Positions 1 to 11,245 of a DNA stretch of 64,000 bases are shown here, piece after piece. The position numbers were made by a program, and so were the translations under genes. This stretch comes from Mycolicibacter sp. MU0083. GTDB taxonomy: Bacteria; Actinomycetota; Actinomycetes; Mycobacteriales; Mycobacteriaceae. Numbering within the stretch: position 1 is the stretch's first letter; every line of letters starts with the position of its first letter. The DNA lies in assembly GCF_963378075.1 (NCBI RefSeq), contig NZ_OY726394.1, positions 2,790,001 to 2,854,000 of the forward strand, in the 5' to 3' direction. The notes under the pieces are model-generated. The model was not told the DNA's origin. It saw only the letters and a list, made by a program, of their open reading frames with translations, and made no database searches.

Positions 1-1656
1 CGCGTAGAGCGAGAACCCCTTGGCCTGCTCGGCGGTGATCGCCGGCGGGATCGAGAGTTCCTGGCGGGCGGTGACGACATCGACGACGGCCGGACCGTCG
101 TAGGCCAACGCATCGCTCAGCGCGGCTTCCAGGTCGCCGGGCCGTTCCACCCGGCGCCCGAAGATGCCCAGGGCCGTGGCCACGGCGCCGAAGTCGGGGT
201 TGGCCAGCTCGGTGCCGAAGTTGACGATCCCGGCGGCCTTCATCTCCAGTTCGACGAAGTTCAGCGAGGAATTGTTGAACACGATCACCTTGACCGGCAG
301 GCGGTTCTGCGTCAGCGTGAGCAGCTCGCCGAACAGCATCGCCAATCCCCCGTCACCGGCGAACGCGATCACCTGCCTGTCCCGGTCGGCGCTCTGGGCG
401 CCGATCGCGTGCGGCAGAGCGCATGCCATCGTGCCGTGGTTGAACGATCCGATCAGCCGTCGTCGTCCGTTCATGCTGAGGTAACGTGCCGCCCACACCA
501 CCGGAGACCCCACGTCGACGGTGAACACCGCGTCGTCAGCGGCCAACCGATCAGCCATCGCCGCAACGTATTCGGGACGAATCGGAGTCCGGTCCCGATC
601 ATTGGTCGCCAGCGTATCCAGGCGTTTGCGGGTCTTGCGGTAGTGCTTCAACGACCGTTCCAGGTGAGAGCTGTCGTTCTTGCGCGTCAGCAGGGGTGCC
701 AGGGCGGCGACGGTGTCGGCGACCGTGCCCCGCAGGCCGACATCGATCGGCGTGCGCCGGCCCAGGTTCGCGCCACGGATGTCGACCTGGATGATCCGCG
801 CGTGCTCGGGATAGAACTGCTGGTAGGGGAAATCGGTGCCGAGCATCAGCAGCACGTCGGCTTCCCCGATCGCCTTGTAACCCGAGGCGAAGCCGAGCAG
901 CCCCGTCATACCCACGTCGTAGGGGTTGTCGTACTCGATGTGTTCTTTGCCGCGCAACGCGTGCACGATCGGGGCTTGCAGCGTGCGCGCCACGTCGATG
1001 ACCCGGTCGTGGGCACCGGCCACCCCCGCGCCGGCCAGGATGGTGATCCTGGTGCCGGCGTTGAGGATGTCCGCAGCCGCCCGCAGCGCATGCCCGGCGG
1101 GGTGGCACACCGAGGCGGTGGGCAGGATCGGCCGCCGGCCCCAGCCGGTGTCGTCGAGCCGGTGTCCGAAGATCTCACCGGGCACGACCACGACGGCGAC
1201 ACCGTTGTCTTCCACCGCGGCCCGCATCGCTATCTCCAGGATGCGCGGCGCCTGCTCCGGCGTGCTGACCAACTCGCAGTAGACGCTGCACTCGCAAAAC
1301 AGATTCTGCGGATGGGTCTCCTGGAAGTAATCCGAACCGATCTCCGCCAGTGGGATGTGGGCGGCGATGGCCAGCACCGGCACCCGGCTGCGCTGCGCGT
1401 CGAACAACCCGTTGATCAGGTGCAGATTGCCCGGCCCGCAGCTTCCCGCGCACACCGCCAGGCGACCGGTCAGAGCCGCCTCCGCAGCCGCGGCAAATGC
1501 CGCGGTCTCCTCGTGGCGCACCTGTTCCCAACCGAAGTCGCCGGCCCGCCGGATCGCGTCGGTCAACCCGTTGAGGCTGTCACCGGGTATTCCGAACATG
1601 CGATCCACACCGCTGCGCTTGAGGCTGGCGATGACATGGTCGGCGACGGTGGTCAT
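1..1656 (-). CDS. poxB: Pyruvate dehydrogenase (quinone)/pyruvate oxidase, C-terminus cut by window edge
   Basis: Thiamine-diphosphate enzyme expected to decarboxylate pyruvate oxidatively to acetate and pass electrons to the membrane quinone pool. 552 codons are visible from the ATG at 1656. The N-terminal Pyr domain carries the cofactor-activating glutamate in RHEETAAFAAAAEA, and the C-terminal PP domain carries GDGGLAMLFGELLTL followed by VIVFNN, the Mg-ThDP site. The end of the visible part (AITAEQAKGFSLY) matches the E. coli PoxB C-terminal region closely, so only about 20-30 residues should be missing. It lies downstream of fadE22 on the same strand, 119 bases away. An acetolactate-synthase-like relative is the alternative, but the NFVELEMKAAG stretch favours PoxB. 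Confidence 0.85.
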   Translation of the reverse strand, partial: MTTVADHVIASLKRSGVDRMFGIPGDSLNGLTDAIRRAGDFGWEQVRHEETAAFAAAAEAALTGRLAVCAGSCGPGNLHLINGLFDAQRSRVPVLAIAAHIPLAEIGSDYFQETHPQNLFCECSVYCELVSTPEQAPRILEIAMRAAVEDNGVAVVVVPGEIFGHRLDDTGWGRRPILPTASVCHPAGHALRAAADILNAGTRITILAGAGVAGAHDRVIDVARTLQAPIVHALRGKEHIEYDNPYDVGMTGLLGFASGYKAIGEADVLLMLGTDFPYQQFYPEHARIIQVDIRGANLGRRTPIDVGLRGTVADTVAALAPLLTRKNDSSHLERSLKHYRKTRKRLDTLATNDRDRTPIRPEYVAAMADRLAADDAVFTVDVGSPVVWAARYLSMNGRRRLIGSFNHGTMACALPHAIGAQSADRDRQVIAFAGDGGLAMLFGELLTLTQNRLPVKVIVFNNSSLNFVELEMKAAGIVNFGTELANPDFGAVATALGIFGRRVERPGDLEAALSDALAYDGPAVVDVVTARQELSIPPAITAEQAKGFSLYA

Positions 1657-1686
1657 TTCGCGTCCTCCTCACCACGGGCTCACCAC

Positions 1687-1750
1687 GCGCGAGCGTGCGC
1701 GGAATGCCGTTGCGGCCGGGGTGTCGCCGGGCAAACACGCACCCTCGCGC
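1687..1750. repeat. Intergenic 64-bp imperfect inverted repeat, copy A
   Basis: Between poxB and fadE22. The left end reads GCGCGAGCGTGCG and the right end CAAACACGCACCCTCGCGC, so the ends are near-complementary. The same layout and total length recur at 39257-39320, and a decayed version lies at 39432-39492. Copies occur only between genes, as expected of a dispersed palindromic element. Confidence 0.7.
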
Positions 1751-1775
1751 AAGGTTACGCGCGCCCCGTGCGCGG

Positions 1776-3941
1776 CTACTTGATCAGCGGATCGCGCGGC
1801 ATCCCCAGAATCCGCTCGGCGATCTGGTTGCGGGTGACCTCGGAGGTGCCCCCGGCGATCGCGATGCCGCGCGCGCCCATCACCATCCGGCCGGCCAGCG
1901 CGCCCGGCCCGTCGTCCAGGGCGACATCGGGGCCCAGCAGGGCGGCACCGATGGCCGCGCCGTCGCCCATGTGCTCGGCGAGCTTGAGCTTGGTGACGTT
2001 GCCCTCCGGCCCGGGACCGGCGCCGGCGATGCTGCGTGCCACCCGGCGCAGGTTCAGCAGCCGCAACGCGTGCTCGTCGGCGACGAAGCGGCCGATCCGC
2101 GCCGAGGCGTCGGCCACGCCGTGGCGGCCCTGCTGGGCCAGCGCGATCAACTGCTGGTCCACCCCGGCGGTGAAGGAGCCCCCGCCGCCGATGCTGACCC
2201 GCTCGTTGCCCAGCGTCGCCCGGGCCACCTTCCAGCCTTCGTTGATCTCGCCGACGACGTCCTCATCGGGCACGAAGACGTCGTTGAAGAACACCTCGTT
2301 GAACTCCGATCCGCCGGTGATCTGACGCAGCGGCCGCACCTCGACCCCGGGGGCCTCCATGTCGATGATCACCATCGTGATGCCGGCGTGCTTGGGCACG
2401 TCGAAGTCGGTGCGCACCGTGGCCAGACCGCGCCGGCACAGGTGTGCACCCGAGGTCCACACCTTCTGCCCGTCGATCTTCCAGCCGCCGTCGACCCGGG
2501 TGGCCCTGGTCTTGACCGCGGCGGCATCGGAGCCCGCGCCGGGCTCGGAGAACAGCTGGCACCAGATCTCCTCCTGGCGCAGTGCCTTCTCCACGAACCG
2601 CTCGATCTGCCAGTCGGTGCCCTGCTGAATCAGGGTCAGGATCACCCAGCCGGTGATCGAGTAGTCAGGCCGCTGGACTCCGGCGGCGCTGAACTCCTGC
2701 TCGATCACCAACTGCTCCACCGCGTCGGCGGCTCGGCCCCACGGTTTGGGCCAGTGCGGCATCACATACCCGGTGGCGATCAGCCGGTCGAGCTGGTCAC
2801 CACCGGACAGCGCCGCGATCTCGGCCGCATCGGCGTGAATGGTCTTCCGCAGCTCCTCGGCCTCGGGCGGTAGGTCCAGGCTGTTGGCGCGGGTGATGCC
2901 GGCCGCGGCGCTCTCGTAGACCGACAGCGCCGGCGCGTCGCCGCCGAACAGCGCCTGCACGGTCAGGGCCCGACGCAGTTGCAGGTGGGCGTCGTGCTCC
3001 CAGGTGTAGCCGATACCGCCGTGCACCTGGATGTTGAGCTCGGCGTTGCGCACATGGGCGGGGAAGGCCAGGGTGGCGGCCACCGCGGCTGCCAGCCGGA
3101 AGGCGAACTCGTCTTCGCCGTCGGCGCGGGCGGCATCCCAGACCGCAGCGGTGGCCGATTCGGCCGCCACCAGCATGTTCGCGCAGTGGTGCTTGATCGC
3201 CTGGAACGTGGCGATGGTCCGGCCGAACTGTTCGCGGACCTTCGCGTACTCGACCGCGGTATCGGTGCAGTCCGCCGCGCCGCCGACCGCTTCGGCGGCC
3301 AGCACCACCCGGGCGCGAGCCAGGGCCGACTCGCGGGCACCCGCCAGGATGTCGTCGGCACTGATGCCGACACCGGTCAGCGTCACCCGCCCGGACCGCC
3401 GGGTCGGATCGAGGTTGGCCGGTACGTCGACGTCGACGCCGGCCCGATCCCGCTCGATCACCAACACGTCCTCGCCGGCAGCCACCAGTAGGACGTCGGC
3501 CAGGCCCGCGCCCAGCACGATTCCGGCGGCACCGGAGGCCACGCCGCCGTCGAGGGCGACGTCACCGGCCAGCCCCACTCCGGCGGTGACCGAGCCGTCG
3601 ATCAGCCCGGGCAGCAGGCGGGCCTGCTGCTCCGGGCTGCCGGCGGCGGCGATCACCGCCGAGGCGATGACGGTGGGTACGAACGGCCCGGGCGCCACCG
3701 CCCGGCCCAGTTCCTCGGTGACCACCACCAGCTCCGGCAGCCCGAAGCCCGAGCCGCCGTACTGCTCGTCGATATGCAGGCCCAGCCAGCCCAATGCGGC
3801 CAGTTCGCCCCAGAACGGTGGCCGGGTCTCCTCGGCCGCGTCCAACAGCGCACGGGCCGCTGAGCGGGCGTTCTGTGCGGTCAGAAAGCCGCGGGCCACC
3901 TCGGCGAGTTCGCGGTGGTCGTCGGTGACTCCGATGCCCAT
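1776..3941 (-). CDS. fadE22: Two-domain acyl-CoA dehydrogenase FadE22
   Basis: Flavoprotein of fatty-acid or related acyl-CoA oxidation, 721 residues, which is two acyl-CoA dehydrogenase units fused head to tail. The first unit spans about residues 1-345 and ends in the family signature IQVHGGIGYTWEHDAHLQLRRA. The second spans about 365-721, with FSEPGAGSDAAAVKTRAT, the flavin-contact segment, and the terminal GGTSEVTRNQIAERILGMPRDPLIK. The ATG at 3941 follows a strong AGGAGG ribosome site. Length and fused layout match FadE22 of M. tuberculosis. An SDR gene ends 43 bases upstream on the same strand, suggesting co-transcription of SDR, fadE22 and perhaps poxB. The substrate cannot be read from sequence. 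Confidence 0.88.
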   Translation of the reverse strand: MGIGVTDDHRELAEVARGFLTAQNARSAARALLDAAEETRPPFWGELAALGWLGLHIDEQYGGSGFGLPELVVVTEELGRAVAPGPFVPTVIASAVIAAAGSPEQQARLLPGLIDGSVTAGVGLAGDVALDGGVASGAAGIVLGAGLADVLLVAAGEDVLVIERDRAGVDVDVPANLDPTRRSGRVTLTGVGISADDILAGARESALARARVVLAAEAVGGAADCTDTAVEYAKVREQFGRTIATFQAIKHHCANMLVAAESATAAVWDAARADGEDEFAFRLAAAVAATLAFPAHVRNAELNIQVHGGIGYTWEHDAHLQLRRALTVQALFGGDAPALSVYESAAAGITRANSLDLPPEAEELRKTIHADAAEIAALSGGDQLDRLIATGYVMPHWPKPWGRAADAVEQLVIEQEFSAAGVQRPDYSITGWVILTLIQQGTDWQIERFVEKALRQEEIWCQLFSEPGAGSDAAAVKTRATRVDGGWKIDGQKVWTSGAHLCRRGLATVRTDFDVPKHAGITMVIIDMEAPGVEVRPLRQITGGSEFNEVFFNDVFVPDEDVVGEINEGWKVARATLGNERVSIGGGGSFTAGVDQQLIALAQQGRHGVADASARIGRFVADEHALRLLNLRRVARSIAGAGPGPEGNVTKLKLAEHMGDGAAIGAALLGPDVALDDGPGALAGRMVMGARGIAIAGGTSEVTRNQIAERILGMPRDPLIK

Positions 3942-3984
3942 GGGATTCCTCCTGGCTTTCGTCCGGCTGCGGTCTGCTTGGACG

Positions 3985-4743
3985 CTACTTGGGTGCGAAT
4001 CGCTGCCCGGCGTCGAGTCGCAGGCACTGGCCGTTGAGCATCGGGTTGTCGACGACGGCGGCGACCAGCTTGGCGAACTCCTCGGGGCGACCGAGCCGCT
4101 TCGGGAACGCCGCGTCCTTGGTCAGGGCGCTGGCGAACTCCTCCGGGATGCCCTTGGTCAGTCCGGTGGCGAACAGGCTCGGCGCGATCGCGAGCACCCG
4201 GATGCCCACCGATCCCAGGTCGCGGGCCATGGTCAGGGCCATGCCGGCGACACCGGCCTTGGCCGCGGTGTAGGCGACCTGCCCGATCTGGCCCTCGAAC
4301 GCCGCGATCGACGCGGTGTTGATGATGACGCCGCGCTCCTCGTCCTCGGGCTCGTTGGTGCTCATGTGTGCGGCGGCCAGCCGGCTGATGTTGAAGGTGG
4401 CGACCAGGTTGAGGTCCACCACCGCCCGGAAGGACTCCAGGTCGTGCGGGCCGGACTTCGACAGCGTCCGCTTGGCGATGCCGCCGCCGGCGGTGGTGAC
4501 GATGACGTGCAGACCGCCGAGGGCCTCGACCGCTGCGGCGAGGGTCTTCTCGGTGGCCTCGAAGTCGGTGATGTCCACCGGGTAGAAGGCCCCGCCGAAG
4601 CCGGCGGCCACCTCTTTGCCCTCCGAGCCCTCCCGGTCGAGCACCGCGACGTCCGCTCCCCCCGCGGCCAGCAGCTCCGCCGAGGCGCGGCCCATCCCGG
4701 AAGCGCCGCCGACGATGATGACCTTCTTGCCGTTGATGTCCAT
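3985..4743 (-). CDS. SDR oxidoreductase, HSD10-like 3-hydroxyacyl-CoA dehydrogenase
   Basis: Short-chain dehydrogenase of 252 residues, probably oxidising a 3-hydroxyacyl-CoA or a hydroxysteroid with NAD+. The Rossmann glycine motif GGASGMG is near residue 13, with an acidic residue ending strand 2 (VAVLDRE), which indicates NAD preference. The catalytic set is the Ser in NTASIAAFEGQ and YTAAK. The C-terminal stretch IRVLAIAPSLFATGLTKGIPEE followed by FPKRLGRPEEFA resembles mitochondrial HSD10 and bacterial type-II 3-hydroxyacyl-CoA dehydrogenases. The ATG at 4743 has AAGGAG upstream. It heads a unit with fadE22, which would place it one step after the dehydrogenase in a beta-oxidation-like route. 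Confidence 0.8.
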   Translation of the reverse strand: MDINGKKVIIVGGASGMGRASAELLAAGGADVAVLDREGSEGKEVAAGFGGAFYPVDITDFEATEKTLAAAVEALGGLHVIVTTAGGGIAKRTLSKSGPHDLESFRAVVDLNLVATFNISRLAAAHMSTNEPEDEERGVIINTASIAAFEGQIGQVAYTAAKAGVAGMALTMARDLGSVGIRVLAIAPSLFATGLTKGIPEEFASALTKDAAFPKRLGRPEEFAKLVAAVVDNPMLNGQCLRLDAGQRFAPK

Positions 4744-4770
4744 GCACTACTCCTTACATGCCGTTGCCGG

Positions 4771-4794
4771 AGAATCTAGTAGTTGAGAATCTAG
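4771..4794. promoter_or_regulatory. Direct repeat AGAATCTAG x2 in the SDR/cstA divergent region
   Basis: AGAATCTAG occurs at 4771-4779 and again at 4786-4794, a 15-bp period, in the 119-bp gap between the divergent SDR and cstA genes. On the minus strand each copy contains TAGATT, which could be a -10 hexamer for the SDR-fadE22 unit. A regulator site is equally possible. This is a sequence observation with an inferred role. Confidence 0.4.
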
Positions 4795-4862
4795 GACAAG
4801 CTATCGTTCCGCTCGGAAACCGCTGCCCCTCGGGCACCCGGACAGGCCCCCAGGAGGTAGTC

Positions 4863-7105
<2,243 letters not shown>

Positions 7106-7130
<25 letters not shown>

Positions 7131-7300
7131 CCCGGGCCCTGCGGCACATCGGCTGGTATTGGACGACCCTGATGGGCGACAACGACTACCGCTGCTACCT
7201 GGAGTATCGACGCCGCGCACATCCCGGTGAGCCGGTGCTCTCCGAGCGCGACTACTGGCGCCGCCGCCACGATTCCGACCCCGGCGCACGCTGCTGTTGA
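7106..7300 (+). CDS. YbdD/YjiX family small protein (CstA partner)
   Basis: Small cytosolic protein of 64 residues, rich in Trp, Tyr and Arg, of the YbdD/YjiX (DUF466) family. The core GDNDYRCYLEYRRRAHPGEPVLSERDYWRRRHD is typical. In enterobacteria these proteins are encoded next to CstA-type transporters and are needed for their activity. Here the ATG lies inside the end of cstA (25-base overlap), so translation is probably coupled. The C-terminus ends in two cysteines. Confidence 0.85.
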
Positions 7301-7437
7301 ATCGCGGAGTTCGCCGTGTCCAAACCTTGATGAAGCCTTGACCGCTTCGTGGGCATGTGCGCGGGGCTTCACGGGGTGAATCTCCCTACCATCAACGGCG
7401 ATATCTCCAGCAATACGATCCGGAAGGCATGCCGACG

Positions 7438-8235
7438 ATGTGGACAGCGGTGCGTTCAGCAATGGTGGTGATCGGGGTCGCGGTCACAACGCTCGTGACG
7501 CCGCCTGGAGTCAGCTCTGCCGCGGCGAACCTGCCACCGGGTGCCGGTATCGCCTCGATCCAGCCGGAATCGGGTGCCGTCGTCGGCGTTGCGCACCCGG
7601 TCGTGGTGACGTTCAACGCGCCGGTACTCGACCGTCCGGCCGCCGAGCGCACCATCGCGGTGCGAACCGACCCGCCGATGTCCGGAACTTTTGACTGGGT
7701 CGAGAACGACGAGGTGCATTGGGTTCCCGACCGCTACTGGCCGGCGCACAGCACCGTGGCGTTGTCGGTGGGCAAGAGGTCCGTCGATTTCAGCACCGGC
7801 GCGCGGGTGGTCGGGGTGGCCAGCATTTCGGCACACACCTTCACCGTGACCGTGGACGGCGAGGACGCCGGCCCCCTGCCGGCGCCGCACCACCGTCCGC
7901 ACTGGGGTGAGGACGGCGTGCTGCCGGCCACGCTGGGCAAGACCGAATACGAGACGCCGGTGGGTCGCTACAGCGTGCTGGGCAAAGACCGCAAGGTCGT
8001 GATGGATTCCAGCAGTGTCGGAATTCCCATCGACGACCCCGAGGGGTACCGGTTCGAGGTCGAGCAGGCCGTGCGCATCACCCGCCGCGGACTCTACGTT
8101 CACTCGGCACCGTGGGCGCTTCGCTCACTGGGCATCGAGAACGTCAGTCACGGCTGCATCGGTCTGAGCCCCACCGACGCGGAATGGTACTTCGACCGGG
8201 TCAACATCGGTGACCCGGTGATCATCGAGAAGTGA
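7438..8235 (+). CDS. L,D-transpeptidase with Ig-like domain, exported
   Basis: Peptidoglycan cross-linking enzyme that forms 3-3 bonds between meso-diaminopimelate residues outside the membrane. About 265 residues. An N-terminal signal segment (VVIGVAVTTLVTPPG) with no lipobox cysteine leads into an Ig-like domain (about 40-130, PESGAVVGVAHPVVVTFNAPV) and a YkuD domain. The catalytic motif HSAPW with NVSHGCIGLSPTDAEWYFDRV carries the His and the active Cys near the C-terminus. The two-domain size resembles LdtMt1. Starts at 7429 and 7438 are possible; 7438 has GGAAGG at better spacing. It runs convergently with the P450 gene, only 7 bases apart. Confidence 0.87.
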   Translation: MWTAVRSAMVVIGVAVTTLVTPPGVSSAAANLPPGAGIASIQPESGAVVGVAHPVVVTFNAPVLDRPAAERTIAVRTDPPMSGTFDWVENDEVHWVPDRYWPAHSTVALSVGKRSVDFSTGARVVGVASISAHTFTVTVDGEDAGPLPAPHHRPHWGEDGVLPATLGKTEYETPVGRYSVLGKDRKVVMDSSSVGIPIDDPEGYRFEVEQAVRITRRGLYVHSAPWALRSLGIENVSHGCIGLSPTDAEWYFDRVNIGDPVIIEK

Positions 8236-8242
8236 TCGCGCC

Positions 8243-9499
8243 TCAGGAGGCCGATGCCTGGCGGAATTCCACCGGCATGGAGTCGATCCCGTTGATCCAC
8301 GGCAACACCGACCGCGCCGGCCGGTCCAGCTGGTGGATGTCGGGAATGATGTCGGCCAGCGCCCCGAAGATCAGGTTCATCTGCATGCGGGCGAGGTTCG
8401 CGCCGATACAGTAGTGCGCTCCCGGGGCCCCGAAACCCAAGTGCGGGTTGGGGCTTCGGCAGATATCGAACGTGAACGGATCGTCGAACACCTCTTCGTC
8501 GTAGTTCGCCGACCCGTAGAACATCCCCACCCGCTGCCCCTTGCGGATCTGCACTCCCCCGAGCTCGACGTCGCGCAACGCGGTGCGCTGGAAGGAGATC
8601 ACCGGCGTGGCCCAGCGAACCACCTCGTCGGCGGTGGTGGTGGGGCGTTGATCGACGTAGAGCCGCCACTGTTCCGGGTGGTCGAAGAACGCCGCCATCC
8701 CCTGCGAGGTGGCGTTGCGGGTGGTCTCGTTGCCGGCGACCATCAGCATCATCACGTAGTAACCGAACTCCATCGCGGTGAGTTCTTCCCCGTCGATGGT
8801 CGCGGTCACCAGTGCCGTCGCGATGTCGTCCCGCGGATGGGCCTTTCGGTCTTCGGCCATCTGGTAGGCGTAACCCAGTAGCTCTGCCGATGCCTGCAAC
8901 CCGTCGGCTCCGGCCTCCGGGTCACCGTTGCCGCCGCCCACCAGCCTGTTGCTCCAGTCGAACACCTGCTGGCGCTCGTCTGCCGGCACCCCGATCAGTT
9001 CGCAGATGGTCGCCAGCGGCAACTGCGATGCCACCTCGGTGACGAAGTCGCCGCTGTCGCGTTCCGCGGCCGCCGCGACGATCTCGCGGGCTTGCCGGTC
9101 CAGGGAATCCCGCATGCCGGCGACGACACGGGGCGTGAATCCGCGCGAGACGATCCGGCGTAGCTTCGCGTGCTTGGGCCCGTCGAGGAACAGCATGATG
9201 TTGTCCCGGCTGGCGTCGTGCAACTCCTGGTTGTCGGTGGTGTTCGTCCGGATCAGCGAGGTGTTCTCGTGCGAGGAGAACACCTCGTCATGCAGTGACA
9301 CCTCCCGCACGTCGGCGTGCCTGGTCACCACCCAGTACCCCTCGTCCGGGTAGCCGGAGACGCCGAACGGCTGGGCGTTCCACCAGATCGGTTCGGTCTT
9401 GCGCAGCAGCGCGAACTCCTCGTGTGGAATGCGCTCCCCGATGAGTGCGGGGTCGGTGAAGTCGAACCCCTCCGGCAGCAGGTGCTGTGTCTCGGTCAT
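8243..9499 (-). CDS. Cytochrome P450, CYP125-like
   Basis: Haem monooxygenase of 418 residues. Visible P450 elements are the I-helix oxygen motif AGNETTRN, the ExxR helix (ADEVVRW), and the haem loop LGFGAPGAHYCIGANLAR with the ligand cysteine. The N-terminus (LPEGFDFTDPALIGERIPHEEFALLRKTEPIWWN) and AGNETTRNATSQGM follow CYP125, the cholesterol/cholestenone 26(27)-hydroxylase group, so a steroid or terpenoid side chain is a fair guess but not proven. The ATG at 9499 overlaps the stop of the metallo-hydrolase gene by 4 bases (ATGA) and has a GGGAG site, so the two are translationally coupled. No ferredoxin gene is adjacent. Confidence 0.88.
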   Translation of the reverse strand: MTETQHLLPEGFDFTDPALIGERIPHEEFALLRKTEPIWWNAQPFGVSGYPDEGYWVVTRHADVREVSLHDEVFSSHENTSLIRTNTTDNQELHDASRDNIMLFLDGPKHAKLRRIVSRGFTPRVVAGMRDSLDRQAREIVAAAAERDSGDFVTEVASQLPLATICELIGVPADERQQVFDWSNRLVGGGNGDPEAGADGLQASAELLGYAYQMAEDRKAHPRDDIATALVTATIDGEELTAMEFGYYVMMLMVAGNETTRNATSQGMAAFFDHPEQWRLYVDQRPTTTADEVVRWATPVISFQRTALRDVELGGVQIRKGQRVGMFYGSANYDEEVFDDPFTFDICRSPNPHLGFGAPGAHYCIGANLARMQMNLIFGALADIIPDIHQLDRPARSVLPWINGIDSMPVEFRQASAS

Positions 9500-10335
9500 C
9501 GTGCTCCCTTTCGCTCTACCAGCGGTTGCCATTCCGCGCCTTCACCGGCGTCGTCGATATAGCCGCCCGACGGGGCGGCGAAGTGTGATCCGAGCAGCAG
9601 CGCCCGCTCCGTGCTGACCCGGCGCAGCAACTCCGTCCGGCTGGCGCGGGCTGCGCCCGGATCGGCGTCGGGCAGCGCACCGATCTCGGGCGCGGCGATC
9701 TGCGCCGGGTGATGCACGACGTCGCCGCTGATATAGGCGACGGCGCCGGCGGACTCGATGCGCACCGACACGTGGCCGGAGGTGTGTCCGGCGGTGGGGA
9801 CCAGCCGGATCTGGTCGGTCACCCGATGATCCGGGGCGACCAGCCGCAGTCGGCCGTGTTGTTCGAGTGGCGCAACGCATTCCGGCGCCACCCGGTCCTC
9901 ACCGGTGCACCGGCCCCAATGAGCATGCTCGGCCGCGGTCATCAGGTAGTCGGCGTTGGGGAACGTCGGCACCCACCGGCCGGCGCGCTCGACGGTGTTG
10001 CGGCCGGCATGATCGCGGTGCAGATGGGTACACACCACCGCATCGACGTCCTCGGGGCGAAACCCCGTGGCCGCCAGTGATTCTTCAAAGCGATCCGGCA
10101 TATTTCGCGCGCTCAGGAAACTCGCCGCGAAGCAGGTGTCGACCAGCACGCACGCTGCCGCCGATGCGATCAGATAGGACTGGATGGCCATCAAGATGTT
10201 GCCGGCCGCGTCGGCATAGTCCGGCGGGCCCGGAAACGGCGCGGGTGGATCGACGAACATGCGCGACGGCGGAATCGGGATGACCGCCTGCGTGATCGCG
10301 TGAATACGCACGTCGCCGACAGTCCAGGTCTGCAC
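9496..10335 (-). CDS. Metallo-beta-lactamase-fold hydrolase
   Basis: Binuclear-metal hydrolase of about 279 residues. The metal motif HxHxDH appears as THLHRDHAG, with later ligands in TAGHTSGH, SGDVVHHP and GSHFAAP, so the site looks intact. The family includes lactonases, thioesterases and arylsulfatase-like enzymes; a lactone or ester released by the neighbouring pathway is the likely target, by inference only. A GTG at 10335 was chosen over upstream in-frame starts because it has AAGGGG upstream and begins right where the conserved domain starts (VQTWTVGDVRIHA). It is the first gene of the unit with the P450, and its upstream region carries a GntR operator-like site. Confidence 0.78.
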   Translation of the reverse strand: MQTWTVGDVRIHAITQAVIPIPPSRMFVDPPAPFPGPPDYADAAGNILMAIQSYLIASAAACVLVDTCFAASFLSARNMPDRFEESLAATGFRPEDVDAVVCTHLHRDHAGRNTVERAGRWVPTFPNADYLMTAAEHAHWGRCTGEDRVAPECVAPLEQHGRLRLVAPDHRVTDQIRLVPTAGHTSGHVSVRIESAGAVAYISGDVVHHPAQIAAPEIGALPDADPGAARASRTELLRRVSTERALLLGSHFAAPSGGYIDDAGEGAEWQPLVERKGAR

Positions 10336-10371
10336 GCCTATGGTCCCCTTCCCGTGGGCCGATCGTATGAC

Positions 10372-10386
10372 ACAAATCATTTGGAA
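10372..10386. promoter_or_regulatory. Putative GntR operator, site 1
   Basis: ACAAATCATTTGGAA contains CAAAT-C-ATTTG (10373-10383), a perfect 5-bp-arm palindrome around one base. It lies in the divergent gap between the metallo-hydrolase/P450 unit and the GntR gene. The reverse complement of 11263-11277 differs from it at a single base. A site shared by both flanks of a GntR gene is the usual pattern for its own operator. Confidence 0.6.
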
Positions 10387-10438
10387 TTCGTTGATTCGAC
10401 GAACCGGCTCAACGCCGGCTGTCTGGCACACTCGACCC

Positions 10439-11227
10439 GTGGCAGCACCCACCGTCCGCTTTCGCCGGCTGGCCGAACAGGTCGCCGACGAACTCCGCCG
10501 ACGCATCCTCTCCGGTCAGCTCACCGACGATCATGTGCTGCCCAAGGAGGACGAACTGCTGGTCGAGTTCGCGATCAGCAAGCCCTCGTTACGCGAAGCC
10601 ATGCGGATCCTGGAGGCCGAGGGCCTGCTCACGGTGCGGCGCGGCAAACGGGGCGGAGCGGTGATCCATCGCCCCACCCCGGCAAACGTCGCCTACACCA
10701 TGGGACTGGTGCTGGGATCCCAACAGGTCAGCCTCGCCGACGTCGGAACCGCACTGCTGCAGGTCGAGCCGGCCTGCGCGGCACTGTGCGCGCAACGGCC
10801 GGACCGGAAGAGCACCGTGGTGCCCATTCTGCGCCGGTTGCACGAGGAATCATTGGCCGCCATCGATGACCTCCCGGCCGCGACGTCGGCCAGTCGCCGC
10901 TATCACGAAGCACTCGTGACGCACTGCGGCAATACCACGATGCTCGTGATGGCGGGTGCGCTCGAGGCCCTGTGGTCCGCCCACGAGCAAAGCTGGTCCA
11001 GCCAGGTGACCGACCACTCCACGGTGCCGGTGTCCGAACGGCGCGCCGTGTTGGAAGACCACCGCCAGGTCATCGACGCGATCGACGTCGGCGACGCCCA
11101 GCGCGCGCGTGACCTGGCCGCGGCGCACCTGGTGCACGCCCAGCACTATCCGGGCCGGTCCGGGACCGTCGATCCGGCGATGATCCGGCCGAGCGGACAT
11201 CCGCCGACCGGGCACGGCGGCGACTGA
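10439..11227 (+). CDS. GntR family regulator, FadR subfamily
   Basis: DNA-binding repressor or activator of 262 residues. The N-terminal winged helix-turn-helix (about 5-75: LAEQVADELRRRILSGQL, DELLVEFAISKPSLREAMRILEAEGLLTVRRGKRGGAVIH) is followed by an all-helical FCD effector domain ending HLVHAQHYPGRSG. FCD domains bind small carboxylic acids, often through metal-bound histidines. The GTG at 10439 gives the usual family N-terminus, although it has no clear ribosome site. The gene sits between two catabolic units with matching operator-like sites, so it most likely controls both and itself in response to a pathway acid. Confidence 0.85.
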   Translation: MAAPTVRFRRLAEQVADELRRRILSGQLTDDHVLPKEDELLVEFAISKPSLREAMRILEAEGLLTVRRGKRGGAVIHRPTPANVAYTMGLVLGSQQVSLADVGTALLQVEPACAALCAQRPDRKSTVVPILRRLHEESLAAIDDLPAATSASRRYHEALVTHCGNTTMLVMAGALEALWSAHEQSWSSQVTDHSTVPVSERRAVLEDHRQVIDAIDVGDAQRARDLAAAHLVHAQHYPGRSGTVDPAMIRPSGHPPTGHGGD

Positions 11228-11245
11228 GCGTCCCGGACGGCACCG

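Noticed and set aside
409..2325. Long open frame on the plus strand opposite poxB and fadE22
   Set aside because: It is a mirror of high-GC coding sequence: no domain, extreme Arg/Gly/His content, and it spans two real genes plus an intergenic repeat. The same applies to the long minus-strand frames opposite cstA (5031-7106), nuoG (52843-55413) and nuoL (58343-60223).
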